Source: Acholeplasmataceae bacterium
GTDB lineage: Bacteria; Bacillota; Negativicutes; Acidaminococcales; Acidaminococcaceae
Direction: 5' to 3'
NCBI GenBank assembly: GCA_012719555.1
Contig: JAAYAE010000394.1
Location: forward strand, 1-11,926
DNA length: 11,926 nucleotides
The notes beneath the pieces were generated by a model, which was given only the letters and a program-made list of their open reading frames with translations, did no database searches and had not been told where the DNA came from. Position 1 is the stretch's first letter. Each line of letters begins with the position of its first letter. Below, one piece after another: positions 1-6,112 of this stretch. Both the position numbers and the translations under genes were made by a program.

Positions 1-38
1 CCCACCACAGAGTATTACCCTCTTATTTTCTTTTCTAT

Positions 39-443
39 CTATTCCACCAATCTAGCCTCCTGCATGGTCTTAACTAAAAAGGCTTTGCTAGCATCTAGTT
101 TTTCTAAAGCTTCTGCGGTTTGTTCATTCTTGAATTTTTCGTTCAGGTAACGTGCTTCCAATAATGCTATGTAGAATTTCAGGTATTGTAAGTTATTTGG
201 CATACTAATACTTGGTGTTGCACCTAGCTTATTATCTGCCATAATTTTATCCTGATTTTGGTAATTATTTTTTATAAAATCATACCGTTTAAAAAGCTCA
301 TAGTGGAGTTCTTCATCGCTAGCGGTAAGCTTAATAACCGGAATGGTACCTTTCACGCTCATATCTGCCGCCGAAGCTATACTCATATATCCATACTTGC
401 TTGCAAGTAATGCAGCTACTAAAACCATTGTACTTTTTTTCAT
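39..443 (-). CDS. Small exported protein of unknown function
   Basis: Codes for 134 residues. The N-terminus has a clear signal peptide: two lysines at positions 2-3, a hydrophobic stretch at about 6-22, and an Ala-Ser-Ala-Ala cleavage-type site near residues 23-26, so the mature protein of about 108 residues is probably secreted or periplasmic. The mature part is polar, rich in Lys, Glu and Asn, and probably mostly helical. It has no cysteines and no motif I recognise. The ATG at 443 is preceded by a GGGGGG ribosome binding site (450-455) at 6 nt spacing. It is separated from the frd operon by a hairpin and its own promoter candidate, so it is probably an independent gene. Function unknown; that it is a gene is supported by the signal peptide and the ribosome binding site. 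Confidence 0.75.
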   Translation of the reverse strand: MKKSTMVLVAALLASKYGYMSIASAADMSVKGTIPVIKLTASDEELHYELFKRYDFIKNNYQNQDKIMADNKLGATPSISMPNNLQYLKFYIALLEARYLNEKFKNEQTAEALEKLDASKAFLVKTMQEARLVE

Positions 444-480
444 GACAATCCCCCCGTTTTTTGTTCTTTATCTTAATAAT

Positions 481-508
481 ATTATACAACACAAGAAGAG
501 TTCCCAAA
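481..508 (-). promoter_or_regulatory. Candidate promoter of the small exported protein gene
   Basis: On the minus strand a perfect TATAAT lies at 486-481, about 37 nt before the ATG. The only -35-like match is TTGGGA at 507-502, with a short 15-nt spacer. That box falls in the loop and arm of the hairpin at 493-521. The -10 is convincing and the -35 is weak. Confidence 0.35.
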
Positions 509-521
509 GGGAACCCTTCTT
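493..521. terminator. Terminator-like hairpin between frd operon and exported-protein gene
   Basis: AAGAAG-A-GTTCCC (493-505) pairs with GGGAAC-C-CTTCTT (509-521) across an AAA loop. On the plus strand the one defect is an A-C mismatch and a U-rich tail follows (TATTATTTTTATATTTT), which is typical of a rho-independent terminator. On the minus strand the same position is a G-U wobble, so the stem is fully paired, but the following bases are not a clean U-tract. It could end plus-strand transcripts, the frd operon mRNA, or both. The direction cannot be decided from sequence alone. Confidence 0.55.
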
Positions 522-606
522 ATTATTTTTATATTTTATTTTTTCTCTCTATCTCTTTCTCCGAAGCTTTTCCCTTAAAATGTTTTTCTTTATATTCTTC
601 CAAAAA

Positions 607-729
607 GTGAGACGGCCGAGACGCTGGCAGAGGCGAAAAACAGTGCGCATTTCAAGGAACACGTACAACCCGTACGTGGACGCAGGAAGCGTAAACTGTG
701 ATGAAGCATATGCCTGTGTATCGGCTCTC
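607..729 (+). ncRNA. Structured RNA-like element, copy 1 (unrecognised family)
   Basis: It begins with GTGAGACGGCCGAGA, which recurs 133 bases later. Nested pairing seen by eye: GAGA 609-612 with TCTC 726-729; GCCGA 615-619 with TCGGC 721-725; a G620-A720 mismatch; then 621-629 with 711-719 (eight pairs including G623-U717, one U-U mismatch); ACAG 640-643 with CTGT 696-699; TGCG 644-647 with CGCA 681-684; and a perfect 7-bp hairpin CACGTAC/GTACGTG (660-666/672-678) with loop AACCC. The G-U pair would be a C-A mismatch on the minus strand, which favours plus-strand transcription. It matches no Rfam family I recall. It could instead be a structured 3' UTR of frdA or a small mobile palindromic element. 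Confidence 0.5.
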
Positions 730-739
730 TAAATTAAAC

Positions 740-864
740 GTGAGACGGCCGAGAAGGCATTAATGACGCGAAAGACCGAGGCTTGCGCATGAGATAATAC
801 AACGTCGTATATCGAATAAGCAACACGCAGGTCTGACAAAGTCAGGAATGTCTTATCGGCCGTC
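740..864 (+). ncRNA. Structured RNA-like element, copy 2 (unrecognised family)
   Basis: Tandem homologue of the element at 607-729. It shares, in the same order, GTGAGACGGCCGAGA, GCGAAA, TGCGCAT, TACAAC, ACGCAGG and TATCGGC. The fold has the same plan: GACGGCCGA 744-752 with TCGGCCGTC 856-864 (9 bp), a G753-A855 mismatch, AAGGCATT 754-761 with AATGTCTT 847-854 (8 bp, one G-U), AGACC 773-777 with GGTCT 830-834, TGCG 784-787 with CGCA 826-829, and a bulged hairpin 793-800/807-813. A further small hairpin, CTGAC-AAA-GTCAG, lies at 833-845. The second-stem bases differ from copy 1 yet still pair. The element ends 7 bases from the frdA stop codon. Plus strand is favoured by the G-U pair at 757/851; no promoter or terminator could be assigned. 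Confidence 0.5.
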
Positions 865-871
865 GATTAAA

Positions 872-2488
872 TCAAGACTTGCGAGGAGTACGCCCATGCG
901 TATAAGTCGGCAACAACAAAGGACTAACCTTATCCGTTTCAACGCCTGCATCTGCTAGAGATTTCTCGAATTTTTCCACATGAGCCAAGGTAAGTTTCCC
1001 TGTTTTGGTTTCTTTAGCGCGTGCTGCGGCACTCTTGCCGGCAATACGGCCAAAAACAATGATATCTAATAGGGAATTACCCATTAATCTATTCTTGCCA
1101 TGAATACCCCCAACGGCCTCACCTGCAACAAATAGGTTCTTAACATTGGTAGTTTCACCATCAGGATGAATCAAAAGTCCGCCATTTTGATAGTGTAATG
1201 TAGGATAAACAAGGATAGGTTGTTTACGCAAGTCAATGCCAAATTTAGCATACATACGAAGCATACCCGGAATACCTTTTTCAATAGTTCCTTCTCCATG
1301 AAGGTCCTCGATCATAGGAGTATCCAGCCACACAGCACTGCCGCCATCCAAAGCCGGAATTCCTTCTTTATTAGTGGAACATTCACGGATAATTGAAGCT
1401 GCCGCCACATCTCTGGTTTCCAGAGGATTCATGAAAGCGATACCGTCTCTATTTATAAGCTGCGCTCCCAAAGAACGAACTTTTTCTGTTACCAAAGCAC
1501 CAAAAATCTGCGACGGATAGGCAACTCCCGTAGGGTGATATTGAATAGCATCTTGATATAGTAATTCAGCACCAACACGATAGCCCAAAATCAAACCATC
1601 GGCAGTAGCACCGTAGTGGTTAGAAGTAGGAAATCCCTGGTAATGCAGGCGTCCGGCACCACCGGTTGCTATAATTACAGTTTTTGCTCTAACAACGGAA
1701 TATTCTCCCGTATCAAAGTTCATAAGAACAGCACCTGAAGCTTTGCCTTCTTCATCCAAAATAAGTTCTATTGCCGGAGCAAAATCAATAGTTGTAATGC
1801 CGCGATTTTGCACTTCGTCACGAACTACGCGCATGATTTCCGCACCGCTATAATCAGCAGCAGCATGCATACGTTTGCGGGAAGTACCACCGCCATGAGT
1901 AGTAATCATAGTGCCATCCGGCTTTTTATCAAACATTACACCTAAATCGCTTAGCCACTTAATAGCTAAAGGACCGTCGTGAACCAAACGGCTTAAAAGT
2001 TCCGGCCTGTTGGAAAAATGTCCACCGCCCAAGGCATCCAAATAATGAATGGCAGGAGAATCGTTTTCCTTATCGGCGCCTTGAATGCCGCCTTCGGCCA
2101 TCATAGTATTAGCGTCACCCATACGTAATTTAGTTACTTGCAATACTTTAGCACCGGCTCTATCAGCTTCAATAGCCGCGGAAGAACCTGCACCACCACC
2201 GCCAATGATAAGTACGTCAACGTCATAATCTACCACTTCTAAATCTATATGTTTGCCTGTTAAGCGGCTATGTGCTTGCAACAAGTCCGTTAATTCAGAT
2301 GGTGCTTTTTGCCCTTTGTTGGGACCAACCAGAATATTCTTAAAGCCGGTGGTGCGATAGTCGGGATGATATTCTTGTAAAAGCTTATCTTTTTCATCTG
2401 CCTCCATGCGTCGAAGAGTCGCATGCAATCTTTCGCTTCTTGTTCTTTCAACGTTTTTGATTGAATCTAACATTTCTTGCGTATACAT
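872..2488 (-). CDS. frdA: Fumarate reductase / succinate dehydrogenase-type flavoprotein (soluble, TfrA-like)
   Basis: Should reduce fumarate to succinate at a bound FAD in the cytoplasm. Numbered from the upstream in-frame TTG at 2494, the dinucleotide-binding motif is GGGGAG at 98-103 after an N-terminal extension of about 90 residues. The active-site residues of the family are all present: His320 (HPTG), Thr336-Glu337, Arg361 (RDVAAA), His434 (LHYQNGG) and Arg469 (HGKNRLMGNSLLD). The His that links FAD covalently in FrdA/SdhA is Asn129 here (NTMMAEGG), so the FAD is probably not covalent. The usual C-terminal helical domain is nearly absent: only about 70 residues follow Arg469. I chose the ATG at 2488 over the TTG at 2494 because GGAGGG (2495-2500) touches the TTG but is 6 nt from the ATG; this gives 538 residues. 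It is the last gene of the operon. Family certain; direction and electron donor are inferred from context. Confidence 0.9.
   Translation of the reverse strand: MYTQEMLDSIKNVERTRSERLHATLRRMEADEKDKLLQEYHPDYRTTGFKNILVGPNKGQKAPSELTDLLQAHSRLTGKHIDLEVVDYDVDVLIIGGGGAGSSAAIEADRAGAKVLQVTKLRMGDANTMMAEGGIQGADKENDSPAIHYLDALGGGHFSNRPELLSRLVHDGPLAIKWLSDLGVMFDKKPDGTMITTHGGGTSRKRMHAAADYSGAEIMRVVRDEVQNRGITTIDFAPAIELILDEEGKASGAVLMNFDTGEYSVVRAKTVIIATGGAGRLHYQGFPTSNHYGATADGLILGYRVGAELLYQDAIQYHPTGVAYPSQIFGALVTEKVRSLGAQLINRDGIAFMNPLETRDVAAASIIRECSTNKEGIPALDGGSAVWLDTPMIEDLHGEGTIEKGIPGMLRMYAKFGIDLRKQPILVYPTLHYQNGGLLIHPDGETTNVKNLFVAGEAVGGIHGKNRLMGNSLLDIIVFGRIAGKSAAARAKETKTGKLTLAHVEKFEKSLADAGVETDKVSPLLLPTYTHGRTPRKS
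876..908. other. Hairpin within the last codons of frdA
   Basis: GACTT 876-880 pairs with AAGTC 904-908, and TACGC 889-893 with GCGTA 898-902 around a CCAT loop. The hairpin covers the codons for the C-terminal Thr-Tyr-Thr-His-Gly-Arg-Thr-Pro-Arg-Lys-Ser of FrdA. It abuts the structured elements at 607-864, so the folded region may extend into the coding sequence. Confidence 0.4.
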
Positions 2489-2494
2489 GTGCAA

Positions 2495-2501
2495 CCCTCC
2501 T
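2495..2501 (-). promoter_or_regulatory. Ribosome binding site deciding the frdA start
   Basis: AGGAGGG on the minus strand, immediately before the frdB TAG stop codon ends (2502-2504). It leaves 6 nt to the ATG at 2488 and none to the in-frame TTG at 2494, so the ATG is the likely start. The position suggests translational coupling of frdB and frdA. Confidence 0.75.
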
Positions 2502-3176
2502 CTACTTTTCTATTTCTCGATGATTATATAAATCTTTTATTTCATCCATAGGTTTGTCCATTAGTTTTTTAAGTTCTACGTTCCACTTGCCTTCTTCTAT
2601 CTCTTTTACTCTTAGTTCCAGATGTTCACATTCTGGAGCAATGTATTTGCCTGTTAAGCGGCGTGCCAAAAGTCCAACCGCACTATGAGTTATTTGTGCA
2701 GGACACCTAGAAGCGCAAATATTGCAGCCTACACAGTCAAAGGATTCATGTGCGCAGCGTTCATATTCACCCCGTTGGGCATAGGCAATATATTGCATAA
2801 CATTAAGACCTTGTGGACAGCCTTTAGTACAGGCATTACAGCCAATACAACTATAAATTTCCGGATACAACTGACCCATAATATTTGCTGTTGGTTTAAT
2901 TTCTTCAATGTCAAAGGTCCGTTTATTTGTAGGATAAGATACAATCTGTCCTACACACATACCGGCTTCGATTTTAGTTTGACAGGATAGACAAACTTTA
3001 ATTTCCGTTGTGCCTTTAATACGATAAACTACCGCGCACGCCCCGCAAAAACCACTGCGGCAACCACAACCACGTACCAGTTTGTACCCGGCATATTCCA
3101 TGGCGTCCATAATGGTAAGTTCCGCTGGCACAGTGTACTTCTTACCTAGTAAAAAGACTTCTACCATTTCTTGCAT
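2502..3176 (-). CDS. frdB: Fumarate reductase iron-sulfur subunit with [2Fe-2S] and two [4Fe-4S] motifs
   Basis: A 224-residue electron-transfer subunit that should wire FrdA to its donor. The N-terminal ferredoxin-like domain binds [2Fe-2S] through Cys37, Cys39 (or its neighbour), Cys44, Cys47 and Cys62. Two complete CxxCxxCxxxCP motifs follow, at Cys110/113/116/120 and Cys148/151/154/158. Ordinary SdhB/FrdB carries a [3Fe-4S] cluster near the quinone; the motif set here predicts two [4Fe-4S] clusters and so fits a soluble, quinone-independent enzyme like TfrB. Unlike TfrB it lacks the C-terminal HdrB-like CCG domain, which the operon supplies as separate HdrB. The ATG at 3176 follows AGGAGG at 8 nt. 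It is separated from flxA by 90 bases with two hairpins and is closely coupled to frdA. Family sure, partner inferred. Confidence 0.9.
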   Translation of the reverse strand: MQEMVEVFLLGKKYTVPAELTIMDAMEYAGYKLVRGCGCRSGFCGACAVVYRIKGTTEIKVCLSCQTKIEAGMCVGQIVSYPTNKRTFDIEEIKPTANIMGQLYPEIYSCIGCNACTKGCPQGLNVMQYIAYAQRGEYERCAHESFDCVGCNICASRCPAQITHSAVGLLARRLTGKYIAPECEHLELRVKEIEEGKWNVELKKLMDKPMDEIKDLYNHREIEK

Positions 3177-3203
3177 TTGGCCAACCTCCTATTGTTTTGA
3201 AAT

Positions 3204-3266
3204 TGTGGCTTATTAAATGCCACACACTACACTTCAAGGTTGAAAAGATTATTAGCTAATCTTTTC
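3204..3266 (-). other. Two intercistronic hairpins between flxA and frdB
   Basis: A perfect 10-bp stem GAAAAGATTA/TAATCTTTTC (3242-3251/3257-3266, loop TTAGC) starts right at the flxA stop codon. A second stem TGTGGC/GCCACA (3204-3209/3219-3224) lies between it and the frdB ribosome binding site. Neither has a following U-tract on the minus strand, so they look like mRNA processing, stability or partial attenuation elements rather than strong terminators. Confidence 0.6.
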
Positions 3267-4109
3267 TCAATACTCATCTGGTAATTCGTCGATTTCGTCA
3301 CAACGGAATACCGGTCCATCTTTGCAAACGTATTTATTTCCTACATTGCAGCGTCCGCATTTACCTACACCGCACTTCATTCTGAATTCAAGAGTTGTAT
3401 AAACTTGGGTTTTGGCAAAACCCATTTCAATAAGCGCCGCCAAACAAAGCTTAATCATAATTGGTGGTCCGCAGAGCAGTACCGTTTTATCCGGAGTAAA
3501 TTTTAAATCCTTCAAAAACTGTGGTACAAAACCTACATTACCGGTCCAGCCTTCTTGGGCTTTATCAATGGTTAAATGTACCTTTGTATTTTTCTCTTTA
3601 GGCCATACTTCACTAAGCTCTTTGTAATCCACGAAATCTTCTTTGCTGCGAGCACCATAAACCACGTCAATAGAACCGTAATCGTCCCGATTTGCCAGCA
3701 TATAATCAATAACGGAATGTAGTGGTGCTAAACCAATACCGCCGGCAATAAATATTAAATCTTTGTGCTTTAGCGCCTCCGTAGTTACCGGGAAACTCTT
3801 ACCATAGGGTCCGCGAATAGCAATTTGCTGTCCCACTTCTATGGCATGTAAATACTCGGTAATCTCACCGCAACGTTTAATACTAAATTCCATATAATCT
3901 TTCGTAGTAGGAGAAGAAGTAATAGAGAAAATTGCTTCGCCCATACCCGGAGCGCTTAGCATTGCGCACTGCCCCGGCATAAAATCAAATACCTTACCAC
4001 CCTCTGGTTTTTCAATACGAAAAGTCTTAACATCTGAGGTCTCTGTACGAATTTCAGTAACGACGCCAATTTGCGGCGTTAATACATCTTTGCTTCCACA
4101 ATTACACAT
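3267..4109 (-). CDS. flxA: FAD/NAD(P)H-binding oxidoreductase subunit (FlxA, HydG/AsrB-like)
   Basis: Expected to oxidise NADH or NADPH and feed electrons to the Flx-Hdr complex. The 280 residues follow the ferredoxin-reductase plan: an FAD-binding barrel (about 10-105, with SITSSP at 62-67 and GPYG at 100-103), a nucleotide-binding domain with GGIGLAP at 123-129 and CGPP later, and a C-terminal [2Fe-2S] motif Cys246-x4-Cys251-x2-Cys254-x7-Cys262 as in the dihydroorotate dehydrogenase electron-transfer subunit. A Cys-Asn-Cys pair follows the initiator Met. Its ATG lies inside the end of flxB (8-base overlap), after a G-rich site (GGGGGTGG). Similar proteins occur in sulfhydrogenases and anaerobic sulfite reductase, but the flx-hdr neighbours decide the assignment. 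NADH rather than NADPH is an inference. Confidence 0.88.
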   Translation of the reverse strand: MCNCGSKDVLTPQIGVVTEIRTETSDVKTFRIEKPEGGKVFDFMPGQCAMLSAPGMGEAIFSITSSPTTKDYMEFSIKRCGEITEYLHAIEVGQQIAIRGPYGKSFPVTTEALKHKDLIFIAGGIGLAPLHSVIDYMLANRDDYGSIDVVYGARSKEDFVDYKELSEVWPKEKNTKVHLTIDKAQEGWTGNVGFVPQFLKDLKFTPDKTVLLCGPPIMIKLCLAALIEMGFAKTQVYTTLEFRMKCGVGKCGRCNVGNKYVCKDGPVFRCDEIDELPDEY

Positions 4110-5130
4110 CTTTAGCCACCCCCAATGCTTTGGCTACTTTCACTATATTGAGACTAACCGGACATTTCTGCAAGCAGCGTCCACAACCTACGCAAGCAAA
4201 AGTTCCCTCGTTATTCTCCGGGAAGTAGACTAATTTGTGCATGTAACGTTGACGGAACCTTTCCAAGCGGCTTACCCGCGGATTAACTGCCGCCATTTTA
4301 GTAAAGTCCTTGCACATGCAAGAATCCCAACAACGAAAACGTTCTACTTTATTGTCTATTTCAAAGTCTCTAACGTCATAACAATGACAGGTAGGACAAA
4401 CATAAGTACATGCGCAGCAAGATAAACAACTGTCACTCAATTGTTTCCATATTGCAGAGTTAAATACTTTTTCTTGTTCTGCCGGAATTTTAGGATCAAT
4501 TTTGAAATCTGCTAAAGGCAGTTTAGCCATGATTTCTTTGGTAGCTTTTTGCTGAGCGTTTACTCCTGCCTCATCACCTTCAGCTAGTAAAGCTTGTATT
4601 TTTTCCGTAAGTTCTTTGCCTTTATCCGTGTTAGCCTGCCAAAACAGGTCATCACCGACCAGCCAAGTAGTAACATCACCACCGGGGTTAGTAGCGTCAA
4701 TAGCAAAAGTATCACAAAAACAGGTTTCATCAGGAGCACTACAAGCCAAAGAAACAATCGTGCAATGTTCTCTTCTGGCTTTATAGAAGGCATCTACCGG
4801 TTCTTTGAGAAATACTTTATCTAACACTTCAAAGCTGCACACGTCACAACCGCGTACGCCAAAAGCGATGGTATCTTCTTCCGGCAACATGCGTTGTTCT
4901 ACGGAAAGTTTAAGACCATCTGTTTTAAAGTCTAATAAATTTTCAATTTGTGGGAAGAAAACATTTTTAATAGATTTAGCAGTCTGGGTTGCCTGCAAAT
5001 TAACTTCAGTACCATCTTGCCAAACAGTAAAATCCACCTTGCCATCTACTTCAGCCGGTAAATACAAAGTTCCCTGAGCAGACAGTGCAGCAAAAAGTTC
5101 AGCCCATTTGGCTTTATTAATTTTTAGCAT
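4102..5130 (-). CDS. flxB: 4Fe-4S dicluster subunit (FlxB-like, HydB/AsrA family)
   Basis: A 342-residue electron-transfer protein of the family found with hydrogenase and sulfite reductase flavin subunits. The N-terminal two thirds contain scattered cysteines (GCDVC at 94-98, CFC at 137-139, CWDSCMC at 267-273) that may bind further metal or support folding. Two CxxCxxCxxxCP motifs are visible: Cys235/238/241/245, followed by a THC run, and Cys313/316/319/323. Its likely job is to pass electrons between the FlxA flavin and the rest of the complex. The ATG at 5130 is one base after the flxC stop, with a GGGGTGAG ribosome binding site inside flxC. The B/C naming follows position next to flxA and could be swapped relative to published names. 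Confidence 0.82.
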   Translation of the reverse strand: MLKINKAKWAELFAALSAQGTLYLPAEVDGKVDFTVWQDGTEVNLQATQTAKSIKNVFFPQIENLLDFKTDGLKLSVEQRMLPEEDTIAFGVRGCDVCSFEVLDKVFLKEPVDAFYKARREHCTIVSLACSAPDETCFCDTFAIDATNPGGDVTTWLVGDDLFWQANTDKGKELTEKIQALLAEGDEAGVNAQQKATKEIMAKLPLADFKIDPKIPAEQEKVFNSAIWKQLSDSCLSCCACTYVCPTCHCYDVRDFEIDNKVERFRCWDSCMCKDFTKMAAVNPRVSRLERFRQRYMHKLVYFPENNEGTFACVGCGRCLQKCPVSLNIVKVAKALGVAKDV

Positions 5131-5131
5131 A

Positions 5132-6112
5132 CTATCTCACCCCTTTCGCCGAGATAGTCGGCTCAACGTCATCAAATTTGTAGTCAACCAAGGGTGCTTT
5201 ACTATCGTCATCAGCACCAGGCTGATATTTCCCGTAAAATTCATTAATATCTTTAGCAAATTTAGTGTTCAATAAACCCAATTGAATTCCTTGGGGGCAG
5301 ACTCTGGCACATTCGCCACAACCAACACAACGTCCTGCTACGTGGTAGGCACGGATAATGTGGAACATCTGCTCTTCCGCAGTGTTTGCACTAGCCTTAC
5401 CGGCAACAGCGGCCTCTTGATTGTCAAATATACATTGTTCGCAGCTGCAAGCCGGACAAATATCGCGACAGGCATTACAACGAATGCATTTGGAAAGTTC
5501 TTGCTGCCAAAAAGCAAAACGTTCTTGGCTGGTCATAGCCTCCAACTTCTTAACCCCATCCTCCGGATTAAGTTTTTGGCATTTTACTTCCATTTTTTCG
5601 CCTAATTCCTTGTCAGCAATCATATAATCGCTGCCTTTGCAACTCATGCATTTAGCAAGAAGCACTTCTGATTTTTTGAAGTTTTTATCGCCATAAGCTG
5701 TAGTAACAATAACATCGTCACCGCTAACAGAAACTGAAATAATACCCTTAACTCCTTGATTTTTAATCTTTTTAATATCAATCATGCCGGAGCAAGGAAT
5801 ACCTATAACAGTAATAAGTTCCCGTTTTATTCTATGATCTTTTATTAATTGGTTAATACCATAGGTATCACAAGGTTTAGCAAAAACAGCCATAGTCTCA
5901 TTTTTCTTAGAACCCGCCATCAAATATTTGCCCAAGTTTGATGGACAAAATTCATTGTAGACTAATTTATCAAGCTGCTCAGGCGCAGTAAAACAAACAG
6001 GCGAATTATCATAATAAAATTCTCCCGGCTGCCAGGCCCAAACAGCGGTTACTTTATTTTCTTTTAATAAGCTCTCTGCTTCTTTTTTGATTAACTCAGC
6101 TATTTTTTGCAT
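5132..6112 (-). CDS. flxC: 4Fe-4S dicluster electron-transfer subunit (FlxC-like)
   Basis: A 326-residue protein. The N-terminal part resembles the F420-reducing hydrogenase beta-subunit/FrhB group (AKPCDTYGIN at 78-87, IGIPCSG at 103-109, CMSCKG at 155-160). Two C-terminal ferredoxin motifs follow, Cys209/212/215/219 and Cys262/265/268/272, with extra cysteines at 222, 224 and 227. It probably bridges FlxA/FlxB and FlxD, carrying electrons toward HdrA. The start codon overlaps the end of flxD by 13 bases and is preceded by GAGGGA. Family-level recognition is good; the exact cofactor set and the position in the electron path are inferred. The FrhB-like part raises the possibility of a flavin site, which I cannot confirm by eye. 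Confidence 0.8.
   Translation of the reverse strand: MQKIAELIKKEAESLLKENKVTAVWAWQPGEFYYDNSPVCFTAPEQLDKLVYNEFCPSNLGKYLMAGSKKNETMAVFAKPCDTYGINQLIKDHRIKRELITVIGIPCSGMIDIKKIKNQGVKGIISVSVSGDDVIVTTAYGDKNFKKSEVLLAKCMSCKGSDYMIADKELGEKMEVKCQKLNPEDGVKKLEAMTSQERFAFWQQELSKCIRCNACRDICPACSCEQCIFDNQEAAVAGKASANTAEEQMFHIIRAYHVAGRCVGCGECARVCPQGIQLGLLNTKFAKDINEFYGKYQPGADDDSKAPLVDYKFDDVEPTISAKGVR

Larger units (their letters stand above)
444..871. other. 428-base gene-free region downstream of frdA
   Basis: No credible protein gene is seen. From left to right it holds the ribosome binding site and promoter candidate of the exported-protein gene, a terminator-like hairpin (493-521), an AT-rich stretch (522-606) in which I see nothing definite, and two tandem structured-RNA-like elements (607-729 and 740-864). 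The part from about 605 to 870 is visibly richer in G and C than the AT-rich DNA to its left. Confidence 0.7.

Noticed and set aside
1..38. Terminator for the exported-protein gene
   Set aside because: Only a very weak AGAG/CTCT pairing is visible before the window edge.
343..732. 129-codon plus-strand reading frame
   Set aside because: Its first third is antisense to the signal-peptide gene, the middle runs through a T-rich stretch giving artificial Leu/Phe runs, and the end reads through the structured element; no ribosome binding site or motif.
607..864. CRISPR array or simple tandem repeat
   Set aside because: Only two units, the shared parts are short blocks with variable spacing, and the units fold individually; no spacer-repeat regularity and no cas genes.
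607..870. Protein fragments starting Glu-Thr-Ala-Glu in both repeats
   Set aside because: Both frames stop quickly, the 133-base offset and the other block offsets do not keep frame, and the constraint seen is on base pairing.
607..908. Group I/II intron, glycine riboswitch or hammerhead ribozyme
   Set aside because: None of the core motifs I know for these (domain V hairpin, intron P/Q/R/S blocks, tandem glycine-aptamer core, CUGAUGA plus GAAA core) is present in the right arrangement.
2489..2494. TTG at 2494 as the frdA start
   Set aside because: The ribosome binding site touches this codon; the ATG two codons later has proper 6-nt spacing.
3242..3266. True terminator after flxA
   Set aside because: Perfect stem but AACCTT rather than a U-tract follows on the minus strand, and frdBA have no clear promoter of their own, so read-through is more likely.
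4237..5077. Several plus-strand reading frames opposite flxB (and similar ones opposite flxA, flxC, hdrA, hdrC and ftsH)
   Set aside because: All lie antisense to strongly conserved genes, have no ribosome binding sites and no recognisable domains; they are shadows of the real coding frames.
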